From Microbispora sp. NBC_01189 (GTDB taxonomy: Bacteria; Actinomycetota; Actinomycetes; Streptosporangiales; Streptosporangiaceae): a stretch of 64,000 bases of DNA. Of this stretch, positions 9,748-16,821 are shown in pieces. The notes under the pieces are model-generated. The model was given only the letters and a program-made list of their open reading frames with translations. It was not told the origin of the DNA and ran no database searches. The stretch covers positions 6,009,501-6,073,500 of the forward strand of contig NZ_CP108581.1 of assembly GCF_036010665.1 (NCBI RefSeq). Direction: 5' to 3'. Position 1 is the first letter of the stretch. Each line of letters starts with the position of its first letter. The translations under genes were made by a program, and so were the position numbers.

Positions 9748-10176
9748 TCACGAGAATTCCCGTGTTGTGCAGACGAACCAGACCGTCTTGCCCTCCGGTG
9801 CGGGGTCGACGCCCTACCGGTCGGCGTAGGCCGTGACGATCGCCAGCCCGCGGCCGTGCTCCTCGTCCGGACCGGCCGACAGCGGAGCAGGCCACACGCC
9901 GCTGTGGTCGGCGACCTCGCCTCGTACGCTCCGTCCGTGCCGGAACAGGGCGAGAGTCACGGGTGATTTCGCGTGCACGATCGCGTTAGTCACCACTTCG
10001 GAGACGACTATGGTCACGTCCTCAGCGAGGATGGACAGGCCCCAGGCCGCGAGGGCTTCCCGGCTGTGCCGGCGCGCCCTGCCCACCGCTTCGGGGGTGG
10101 CGGGCAGGTCCCAGCATGCCTCCTTCGCGCCGTCGTCACTTATGGGAGGCGGGGGGATGAGGTTAGAGTTCTTCAT
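9748..10176 (-). pseudogene. HATPase-type (anti-sigma/RsbW-like) ATP-binding protein, truncated by an in-frame TAG
   Basis: The frame from ATG 10176 (GGAG upstream) encodes a GHKL ATPase of the kind found beside XRE/DUF397 pairs: N-box VVSEVVTNAIVHA, then GEVADHS and the G2 box GRGLAIVTAYADR. A TAG at 9814-9816 then stops translation. Read through, the frame continues GVDPAPEGKTVWFVC and ends at TGA 9748-9750. Family members normally read ADRWG...GKTVWF here, so the amber codon replaces the conserved Trp (TGG to TAG, one base). The predicted product lacks the final strand of the fold. It may be inactive, or a recent pseudogene. It is divergent from the XRE gene at 10430. Confidence 0.75.
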
Positions 10177-10369
10177 CAGGTCAGGTAGCTCCGAGTTCCT
10201 GATCCAGTCCTCGGGCGGGTGGTCGCAACACCACGCCCGAGGACGCCGGGGGTTTTCTCTCTGCTCGCTGTGGTCAAGCCCTCGTGTCACAGCTCCACGG
10301 AAGATCGTTCGCGATCGCCTCCCATCACGGATAGTTATGAGTATTCTCCTGATGGTTATCTAGTGTGGG

Positions 10370-10392
10370 GAAACTTTCAAGGCGAAAGTTTC
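10370..10392. promoter_or_regulatory. Inverted repeat GAAACTTTC-N5-GAAAGTTTC upstream of the XRE gene
   Basis: Perfect 9-base arms around AAGGC, 38 bases upstream of the XRE/DUF5753 start and unusually AT-rich for this genome. It may be an autoregulatory operator of that gene or a transcript leader hairpin. Confidence 0.5.
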
Positions 10393-10429
10393 TATGTGGC
10401 GAAGGTCCAGTTTGTGCCGAGGAGTAACC

Positions 10430-11272
10430 ATGGCGAGTCCGACGGTCCGCCGACGCAGACTCTCCGCCGAGCTCATACGCCTGCGCGAGCAAGCCGGGTT
10501 CAGCGTCGAGGAGGCCGGGCGCCGACTGGAATGGTCGCGCGGTCGTCTCAACAAGATGGAGGCCAACAAGTGGACGAGGCCGGACCTGGGCAACATCCGG
10601 GCGCTCCTCGACCTGTACTCGGTGACGGATCCGGTGCAGCGTGAAGCCGTCCTGACGCTGGCCCGTCAGTCTCGGGAGAAGGGGTGGTGGGCCAACTACC
10701 AGGATGTGTGGCGCGGTTCGCTGGCGGGATTCGAAGCGGAGGCATCCCTGATCAACACGTATGAGGATCTCCGGGTGCCTGGGCTGCTGCAGACGGAGGG
10801 CTACGCTACGGCGATGTTCAAGGGCGGCCGGGTGCTGGAGGATGCCCAGATCCGCCGTCGTGTGGAGGCGCGGATGGCGAGGCAGAGCGTCCTCCATGAC
10901 GAGACACCGCCCACCCTGTGGGCGGTGATCGACGAAGCCGCGCTGAGCAAGGCCGTAGGCGGTTCGGCGGTGATGCGGCAGCAACTGCGACATCTCATCG
11001 ACATGAGCACCAAGCCGAACATCTACATCCAGGTCCTTCCGGACTCAGCGGGAGCCCACGCCGCGATAGATGGCGCCTTCACGATCTTGAACTTTCCGGA
11101 TCGGAGCGATCCGAGCATCGTCTACATCGAGACCGCCACAAGTGACCTGTACTTGGAGACTCCGGAAGAGCTGGAGCGCTATAGCCTGATCTTCGACCTC
11201 GTACGGTCATCCGCGCTCAGCCCGGAATTATCGGTGGCCTGCCTGGCCACGTTGATCGAGCGACCTCGCTAG
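10430..11272 (+). CDS. XRE-family regulator with DUF5753 domain (WhiJ-like)
   Basis: 280 residues. Residues 1-70 form an XRE helix-turn-helix (LIRLREQAGFSVEEAGRRLEWSRGRLNKMEAN); residues about 90-275 match the DUF5753 domain with characteristic EAEASLINTYEDLRVPGLLQTEGYA and QVLPDSAGAHAAIDGAFTILNF. ATG 10430 follows GAGGAG. The DUF397 gene starts nine bases downstream, forming the usual regulator/small-protein pair, and the divergent ATPase gene completes the trio. Related WhiJ-type systems in Streptomyces influence development. The target genes here are unknown; autoregulation via the 10370 repeat is plausible. Confidence 0.92.
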   Translation: MASPTVRRRRLSAELIRLREQAGFSVEEAGRRLEWSRGRLNKMEANKWTRPDLGNIRALLDLYSVTDPVQREAVLTLARQSREKGWWANYQDVWRGSLAGFEAEASLINTYEDLRVPGLLQTEGYATAMFKGGRVLEDAQIRRRVEARMARQSVLHDETPPTLWAVIDEAALSKAVGGSAVMRQQLRHLIDMSTKPNIYIQVLPDSAGAHAAIDGAFTILNFPDRSDPSIVYIETATSDLYLETPEELERYSLIFDLVRSSALSPELSVACLATLIERPR

Positions 11273-11281
11273 GAGGCGATC

Positions 11282-11485
11282 ATGGACCTTCCCCCGCCCT
11301 ACCTCCTCGAATGGCGGAAGAGCTCATATTCCGGGTCCGGCGACAACTGTGTCGAGGTCGCGGACCTCCCGAATGGGGGGCGGGCCGTACGGGACTCCAA
11401 GGACCCGGACGGGCCCGTTCTGACGTTCACCTCAGCCGAATGGCGCGCCTTCATCGGAGGCGTCAAGCACGGCGCGTTCGACTGA
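11282..11485 (+). CDS. DUF397 small protein
   Basis: 67 residues: WRKSSYSGSGDNCVEVADL ... VRDSKDPDGPVLTFTSAEWRAFIGGVKHGAFD, the complete DUF397 signature (BldB-like family). AGGAGG lies seven bases before the ATG. It is co-transcribed with the XRE/DUF5753 gene just upstream. In this widespread actinobacterial pairing the small acidic protein is thought to bind and restrain the regulator; that role here is inference. Confidence 0.92.
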   Translation: MDLPPPYLLEWRKSSYSGSGDNCVEVADLPNGGRAVRDSKDPDGPVLTFTSAEWRAFIGGVKHGAFD

Positions 11486-11560
11486 CGGCCATCGTGCCCC
11501 TGGCCGGGAGGTGTAGTCGTTTGCCGCGACCGGCCACCGGCGGCTGACTATCGTCGCCGG

Positions 11561-12088
11561 TCAGCCGTTCGCGAGCTGGAACCAGACCACCCGCCCCGCC
11601 TCGCTCTCGTGCCAGCCCCAGGCCGCCGCCAGTTCCTGGACCAGCCACAGCCCCCGGCCCGTGCACGTCTCCGCGTCGGCGCCGGTCTGTACGCGGGGTG
11701 CGCTCGTGGCCGAGCCCGCGTCGACGACGTCGACGTGGAGCGTTCCGGAGCGCCGGGCGACGGCCACGGTCACCTGGCCGCTGGGCAGGCGCGAGTCGGA
11801 GTGCCGTACGGCGTTGGCGACGAGCTCGCTGACCAGCAGCACGGCGTCGTCGGTCCGCGGGTGGCCGGTCCCGGCCAGGAGCACCCGCAGGTAGTGACGT
11901 GCCTCGCGCACCGACGCGGCCTCGCCGGGCAGGTCGATCCGCCCCAGCAGCCCCACCGCCTTCGTCGCGTGCTGCGGGAGACCCGCACAGCCGGGATCGA
12001 CGTACGGCTCGGGCGCCGCCCACCTTCCCGGTGAAGGCGGAGACGAGGCAGGCCGTACGGCCTGCTTTTCCTGGTCGCCCGTTAGCAT
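11561..12088 (-). CDS. HATPase-type (anti-sigma/RsbW-like) ATP-binding protein
   Basis: 175 residues from ATG 12088, which has GAAGGGG at good spacing. GHKL motifs are complete: N-box VLLVSELVANAVRHSD, G1 region VDVVDAGS, G2 box GRGLWLVQELAAAWGW and the terminal strand RVVWFQL. It therefore shows what the truncated copy at 9748-10176 has lost. It is divergent from the second XRE/DUF5753 gene, giving a second ATPase / XRE / DUF397 module immediately next to the first. A kinase (anti-sigma) role is a family inference. Confidence 0.88.
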   Translation of the reverse strand: MLTGDQEKQAVRPASSPPSPGRWAAPEPYVDPGCAGLPQHATKAVGLLGRIDLPGEAASVREARHYLRVLLAGTGHPRTDDAVLLVSELVANAVRHSDSRLPSGQVTVAVARRSGTLHVDVVDAGSATSAPRVQTGADAETCTGRGLWLVQELAAAWGWHESEAGRVVWFQLANG

Positions 12089-12197
12089 CTTCGACCCCTT
12101 CTCGCCGGCAGGGCATCCGTTAAGTCGCTTTTGGTTGTTGATCGGTAACACATCGTGAGCGTCTTGTCTCGATGGTCATCCCGTGGGCGCAAGCAGG

Positions 12198-12221
12198 CAA
12201 GTGAAATTGCAAATTTGCTTG
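12198..12221. promoter_or_regulatory. AT-rich imperfect inverted repeat with core GCAAATTTGC
   Basis: A perfect 10-bp palindrome (12209-12218) lies within a longer imperfect repeat bounded by CAAG and CTTG, in the divergent region between the ATPase gene and the second XRE gene. It is a good candidate operator for the XRE protein. It occupies the same relative position as the repeat at 10370 but has a different sequence. Confidence 0.45.
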
Positions 12222-12298
12222 TATGGCGTCTTCGCTTGTTTCCCTGATGAGGCCTCTTGATGGACGGCACACTGTGCGTGATGATCAGGGAGGTTTCC

Positions 12299-13162
12299 GT
12301 GACGAACGGGCGTGGCCCCACGGTCCGGCGCAGACGGCTGGCCGGCGAACTGCGCAGGCTGCGCGAACGCAGGGAGCTGACCCTGGAGGACGCCGCCGAG
12401 CGCCTCGGCTGGTCGGCGGCGAAGGTGTCCAGGATCGAGACGGCTCGCGTCGGGATCACCTCGCCGGACCTCACCCGCATGCTCGATCTGTACGAACTGG
12501 CCGACGACAGGCGGGCCGGTCTGCACGCGCTGGCCAGGACGGCCCGCACCCGGGGCTGGTGGGACGCTTACGCCGACTCGCTGCCGAGCGACTACTCGGC
12601 CTACATCCAGCTCGAAGCCGACGCGGCGTTCATCCGCAGCTATGACGGCATGATCGTGCACGGGCTGCTGCAGACCGACGAGTACGCCCGGGAGATCATC
12701 CGCGCCGCTCTGATGGGCCTGTCCTCCCCGGCCGAGGTCGAGCGGCGGGTGGAGGTGCGCATAACCCGGCAACGGCTGCTGCTCCGGGACGAGAGCCCAC
12801 TCCGGTTCTGGACCGTCGTCGACGAGGCCGCGCTCACCCGCAGAGTCGGATCCGAGGCGATCATGCGCAAGCAGTACGAAAGGCTGCTCGAGTTCGCGGA
12901 CCGGGACAACATCACAATCCAGGTGCTGCCCTTCACCAAGGGCGCGCATCCCGCGACAGCCGGGACTTTCGCCCTGCTCGAATTCCGTGAAACCCACGAT
13001 CCAAATGTGGTGTACGTCGAGGGCACGACAAGTAACCTGTACGTCGAAAGCGATGCCGAGATCTACCGGTATTCGCTGGCCTTCGACCATCTTCGAGCGA
13101 TGGCGCTCGACCCCGACGAGTCGAGGCGGCTCGTCGCGCGCCTGGCCGAAGGGTCCCGATGA
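12299..13162 (+). CDS. XRE-family regulator with DUF5753 domain, second copy
   Basis: 287 residues from GTG 12299 (AGGGAGG upstream). HTH: RRLRERRELTLEDAAERLGWSAAKVSRIETARVG. DUF5753: EADAAFIRSYDGMIVHGLLQTDEYAREII and IQVLPFTKGAHPATAGTFALLEF, ending YVESDAEIYRYSLAFDHLRAMAL. It is paralogous to the gene at 10430 but clearly diverged. Its stop overlaps the next start (ATGA), so it is coupled with the downstream DUF397 gene. Confidence 0.92.
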   Translation: MTNGRGPTVRRRRLAGELRRLRERRELTLEDAAERLGWSAAKVSRIETARVGITSPDLTRMLDLYELADDRRAGLHALARTARTRGWWDAYADSLPSDYSAYIQLEADAAFIRSYDGMIVHGLLQTDEYAREIIRAALMGLSSPAEVERRVEVRITRQRLLLRDESPLRFWTVVDEAALTRRVGSEAIMRKQYERLLEFADRDNITIQVLPFTKGAHPATAGTFALLEFRETHDPNVVYVEGTTSNLYVESDAEIYRYSLAFDHLRAMALDPDESRRLVARLAEGSR

Positions 13163-13437
13163 GAGCGATTCTGCCGAGAGAAGCCAAGGGGTTGCCTGTG
13201 TACCTGTCTCGCGTCACGTGGCGAAAGAGCCGTCGTAGCGGCAATGGCTCGAACTGTGTCGAGATCGCCGTCGGCGACGCCGCCGAGGCGGGTACGGAGC
13301 ACAAGGCGCATGCCCGGCGGTTGTTCCTGGTCCGCGACTCGAAGAATCCGGACGGTCCGGTTCTCGCATTCACGCCGTCCGAATGGGATGCCTTCGTCGG
13401 CGGGGTCAAAGACGGCGAGTTCGACGACCTGAACTGA
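13159..13437 (+). CDS. DUF397 protein, extended form
   Basis: 92 residues from the overlapping ATG (ATGA with the XRE stop); a GTG at 13198 after AAGGGG is an alternative start that would give about 79 residues. The DUF397 core is complete: VTWRKSRRSGNGSNCVEIAV ... VRDSKNPDGPVLAFTPSEWDAFVGGVKDGEFDDL. Compared with the first copy it carries an insertion of roughly 13 residues (around EAGTEHKAHARR) between the two halves. The predicted role is partner of the adjacent XRE regulator. Confidence 0.9.
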   Translation: MRAILPREAKGLPVYLSRVTWRKSRRSGNGSNCVEIAVGDAAEAGTEHKAHARRLFLVRDSKNPDGPVLAFTPSEWDAFVGGVKDGEFDDLN

Positions 13438-13590
13438 CACCCGAGCGCTTCCGGCCCGGGTGGCTCCCAGTCGAGGAGCCTCCTCTGTGATGCCGCCGGC
13501 ACGAATCCGTCGGCCGCTCATGGCTGCTCCGGGCGGCCGCGGCGCTGCGACAAAATCTACGCCGTAAAGGGCGGGGCGGTACGCGCCGGT

Positions 13591-13617
13591 CGGCGCCGCC
13601 GGTTGGTGGCGGCGCCG
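13591..13617 (-). terminator. Hairpin terminator after the CBM2 esterase gene
   Basis: Perfect 10-bp stem CGGCGCCGCC / GGCGGCGCCG with a seven-base loop, 16 bases beyond the stop of the gene at 13633-14892. There is no T-run. Confidence 0.65.
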
Positions 13618-13632
13618 GGCCGTTTCGGACTG

Positions 13633-14892
13633 TTACCGGAGGTACGCCGCGAGGCCGAGTCGCTGGTCGCGTACGGCTCCGGCGACGAGGCCCGCGATCT
13701 GGCGGGCGCCGTACGCCTCGAAGTGGGTGTGGTCGTTGGCGAAGAACGCGCCCACCGGGCCGGAGGTGTAGTCGCCGCTGTACGGACAGAAGCGCAGGCT
13801 GTTGTAGAGCGTGTAGCTCAGTTTGTGCAGGTCGATGACCGGGGTGCCGGTGGCGGAGCCGACGTCGAAGGTCTCGGTCAGGTAGCCGCGGTTGGGCGTG
13901 GCGGTGCTTCCGCTGCAGGTCAGCGCGGCTACAGGGGTCACCAGCACGGGATTGGCGCCATGCTGCTTCGCGGCGCGGACCATGGCGGTGAGGAGTTCGC
14001 GATAGCGGGCGGAGCCGACGTGCCGGGGGCAGGTGGGGGAGCCGTCGTTGATGCCGAACTGGACGAACAGGTAATCGCCGGCCTTCATCCCGGTGGAGGC
14101 GTCGAGCATGGACTGCCAGCGGGCGGCGTAGGCGGTCGAGCTGAGGACGCATTCGCCTGAGGAGTTGGTGGTGCCGGTGACGGCCGACTCGTAGAGCCAC
14201 GTCTGGATGCTGCGGCCGCCGACGGCGTTGTTCGCCACGGTGGCGTTGGCGGTGAGGTACTGGCCGAGCTCGCGGCCCCAGCCGACGATGGGGTCGCCGG
14301 AGCTGTTGGCGACGGTGGAGTCGCCGGCCAGCCAGACTGTGATCTTGCTGGGGGCCGGGGTGGCGCTCGGCGTCGGGCTCGGGCTCGCGCTCGGCGTCGC
14401 GCTCGGCGTCGCGCTCGGCGTCGCGCTTGGGCTAGGGCTCGGGCTGGGGGAGCGGGTCGGGGAGGCGCTGGGGCTGCCGGTGACTCCGCCGGTGCAGGTG
14501 GCGCCGTTGAGCGTGAAACTCGCGGGCACCGGGTTGGCGGAGCTCCACGAGCCGTTGAACCCGAAGTTCGCCGATCCGTTGCCCGGGATGGTGCGGTTGT
14601 AGTCAACGTTCTTGGCGGTGACGATCGCGCCGGTCTGCGTGACCGTCGCGTTCCAGGCCTGGGTGACCTGCTGGCCCGTTGAGAAGGTCCAGGTCAAGGT
14701 CCAGCCGTTGATCGTGTCGCCGAGGTTGGTGACGGTGACGTCCGCGCCGAAACCACCGGTCCACTGGTTGGTGATCCGGTAGGTGACGGCGCAGCCGGTC
14801 GCGGCGCCGGCGGGTGATAGGCCCACCACCGACGTCAGCACCGCTGCGGCGGATGCGATCGCCATGGCGGCGCGCCGCCGGAACATTTTCAT
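13633..14892 (-). CDS. Secreted CBM2 - SGNH esterase (rhamnogalacturonan acetylesterase-like)
   Basis: 419 residues. A signal peptide (to about residue 30, ending AGAA) is followed by a CBM2 cellulose/xylan-binding module (about 32-135; CAVTYRITNQWTGGFGADVTVTN ... NPVPASFTLNGATC), a Ser/Pro/Thr linker (about 140-185) and an SGNH hydrolase domain. The catalytic blocks are visible: LAGDSTVAN (nucleophile Ser), GGRS, QFGINDGS (Asn) and the terminal DHTHF (Asp-x-x-His). The block pattern fits CE12 rhamnogalacturonan acetylesterases. It likely removes acetyl groups from pectin or hemicellulose outside the cell. A neighbouring secreted esterase on the same strand has the same modules in the opposite order. 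Confidence 0.88.
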   Translation of the reverse strand: MKMFRRRAAMAIASAAAVLTSVVGLSPAGAATGCAVTYRITNQWTGGFGADVTVTNLGDTINGWTLTWTFSTGQQVTQAWNATVTQTGAIVTAKNVDYNRTIPGNGSANFGFNGSWSSANPVPASFTLNGATCTGGVTGSPSASPTRSPSPSPSPSATPSATPSATPSASPSPTPSATPAPSKITVWLAGDSTVANSSGDPIVGWGRELGQYLTANATVANNAVGGRSIQTWLYESAVTGTTNSSGECVLSSTAYAARWQSMLDASTGMKAGDYLFVQFGINDGSPTCPRHVGSARYRELLTAMVRAAKQHGANPVLVTPVAALTCSGSTATPNRGYLTETFDVGSATGTPVIDLHKLSYTLYNSLRFCPYSGDYTSGPVGAFFANDHTHFEAYGARQIAGLVAGAVRDQRLGLAAYLR

Positions 14893-15022
14893 CAGCGGGT
14901 GTCTCCTTCTCGGGCGTTCCGCCGTTCAGGGGGCCGGCGCGGCGTGGTGGGCGGAAGTGGATCTCAGCGGGCCGGGAGGTGCCACGGGGTCGTACGGCGG
15001 CTGCGTGATCGGCCGGGTCGCG

Positions 15023-16477
15023 TCAGGTCACCGCGCAGGCGGCGCCGTTGAGGGTGAAGGAGGCCGGAGTGGAGTTGGCGCCGTTCAAGGTGCCGGTGAA
15101 GCCGGCCGTCACGGAGGCGCCGGGTGCGAGGGCGGGGCTCCACGTGGGGTTCGTGACGGTGACGGCCGCGCCGGTCTGGGTGAACGTGCCGTTCCAGCCC
15201 TGGCTGATCTGCTGGCCGTCGGAGAACCTCCAGCCCAGTGCCCACCCGTTCAGGGTGCTGGTGGCGGTGTTGGTCACCCGTACCTCGCTCTGGAACCCGC
15301 CGGGCCACTGGTTGGTCACGCTGTAGTGGACGGCGCACGCGCCGACCTGGCCGCTCGGGGTGGCGCTGGGCGTGGCCGAGGGCGTGGGGGTGGGGGTGCG
15401 GCTGGGCGACGCGGAGGGGGTCGGCGTCGGTGTTGGGCTGGGAGTCGTGGGCGGAGCGAGATGAGCGGCCACGATCGGCGCGAGTTTGGCCGTGATCGCA
15501 CGGTGACCGGCGTCGTTGGGGTGGACGCTGTCGGACAGGCCGTCGGACGGCACCCATCCGTCGGTGGGGACGAAGAAGACGTTGCGGTCACCGGCGTTGT
15601 TGACGGTCTGCACCGCGGCCTGGGTCTGCGGGACGAACCGACTGCGGAAGGTCTGCAGGGCCAGGATCGCGGCTTTCGGGTACTTGCTCCGGATGGTGCG
15701 CAGCAGGCCGGCGTAGGAGTCCTGGAACTGCGTCGTGGACACGCCGTGGCCGGCGTCGTTGGTACCGAGGTTGATCACGACGACGTCCGCCTGATAACGG
15801 GCGAAGTTGTGGTCGACGGCCCCGTCCGCGGCGCTGACCTTCACGAAGCGGCGGTCCAGGCCGACGCAGCCGTCGGCGGTGCTGACCAGGCAGGCGCCTC
15901 CCTCGGCGACCTGCATGTGGTCGAGCCCGAGCTGTTCGCCGACCAGCCATCCGTACGCGGTGAGGGCGTTCTTCGAGGTGGTGGTGCCGACGGTGATCGA
16001 GTCACCGACGAACTCGATCATTCCCCGGGCCGGCTGGGCGGGCAGCGTGCGCGCGCCCGAGTCGAGCACCAACCCCTGGAACACCGCGTCGCCGTGATAG
16101 GAGCCGGCCACCACCCGGTAGGACACGCGCAGGGTGTGGTTGCCCGCCGATAGCGGGGTGGACGTGAGGTTGACCGTGCCCCGCACGTTCTGCAGGTAGA
16201 CGTCGGGGCGGCCGTCGATGCTGTAGTAGAGGTCGATGGCGTTGCGTTGCTTGAGTTTGACGGTGGTGCCGGTGAACCCGGTGGTCAGATAGGCCCCCGC
16301 CCAGCCTGGGACGTAGGCGCCGCTGTCGCGGGTGTCCCAGCGGCCGACGAAGCGGATGTTGGGGTCCGTGGGTGTCCCGTCTCCGGCGGCGGCCTGCGCT
16401 CCGGGTGGCGACGCGAGCGCGGTCGCGACCGCGGCGACGACGGTGCCGAGGGCGACGGCCAGGCGCGTGAGCTTCAT
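15023..16477 (-). CDS. Secreted CE2-like acetyl esterase with C-terminal CBM2
   Basis: 484 residues from ATG 16477, chosen because a signal peptide follows directly (MKLTRLAVALGTVVAAVATA ... AQAA). Residues about 40-160 form a jelly-roll domain (RFVGRWDTRDSGAYVPGWAG), followed by an SGNH domain with EFVGDSITVG (Ser), VINLGTNDAG (Asn) and DSVHPNDAGH (Asp, His). This two-domain layout is that of CE2 xylan/mannan acetyl esterases. After a Thr/Pro/Ser linker comes a CBM2 (CAVHYSVTNQWPGGFQSEVRVTN ... ASFTLNGAAC). It is probably co-expressed or co-regulated with the CBM2 esterase downstream. It acts extracellularly on plant polysaccharide. Confidence 0.87.
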   Translation of the reverse strand: MKLTRLAVALGTVVAAVATALASPPGAQAAAGDGTPTDPNIRFVGRWDTRDSGAYVPGWAGAYLTTGFTGTTVKLKQRNAIDLYYSIDGRPDVYLQNVRGTVNLTSTPLSAGNHTLRVSYRVVAGSYHGDAVFQGLVLDSGARTLPAQPARGMIEFVGDSITVGTTTSKNALTAYGWLVGEQLGLDHMQVAEGGACLVSTADGCVGLDRRFVKVSAADGAVDHNFARYQADVVVINLGTNDAGHGVSTTQFQDSYAGLLRTIRSKYPKAAILALQTFRSRFVPQTQAAVQTVNNAGDRNVFFVPTDGWVPSDGLSDSVHPNDAGHRAITAKLAPIVAAHLAPPTTPSPTPTPTPSASPSRTPTPTPSATPSATPSGQVGACAVHYSVTNQWPGGFQSEVRVTNTATSTLNGWALGWRFSDGQQISQGWNGTFTQTGAAVTVTNPTWSPALAPGASVTAGFTGTLNGANSTPASFTLNGAACAVT

Positions 16478-16821
16478 AGAACCGTCCAACCTGGTGGGGG
16501 CCGACGTCATGGGACGCTAAGAACGCGAACACGCAGGAGTCAAACGCGCCCTGACGCCATGTCGTGACGACGCGAAGGAGACGTCGTCTCCTTTCAGGTC
16601 AGCCCCGCGAAGGCCGCCGGCGGCGTACGGTCCCCACCTGAAACGTTCGGAAACGCCAACCCTGCTGTCGCCCAGCTCCTACTCGTACGGTTGGGGACTG
16701 GCGCCACGACGGCGGTGGCGCGGCCGAACCCAAATCACATGGCGGTACGCATCGCGTCTCGGGCAGCAGGAGTAGGGGGCGTTGGGGACGATCTACACCG
16801 AGAGGGGCGATCCCATGGCGG
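16478..16821. other. Intergenic boundary between esterases and the defence-like island
   Basis: About 340 bases. It contains a perfect 8-bp inverted repeat AAGGAGAC-GTC-GTCTCCTT (16575-16593) and the palindrome GCCGCCGGCGGC (16613-16624). Either could be an operator for the esterase gene or a terminator for the operon arriving from the right. No convincing gene is present. Confidence 0.5.

Noticed and set aside
14350..14460. Repeat array in the CBM2 esterase gene (also 44000-44150 in the hydrolase)
   Set aside because: These are codon-level repeats encoding Ser/Pro/Thr linkers between modules, normal for secreted actinomycete enzymes.
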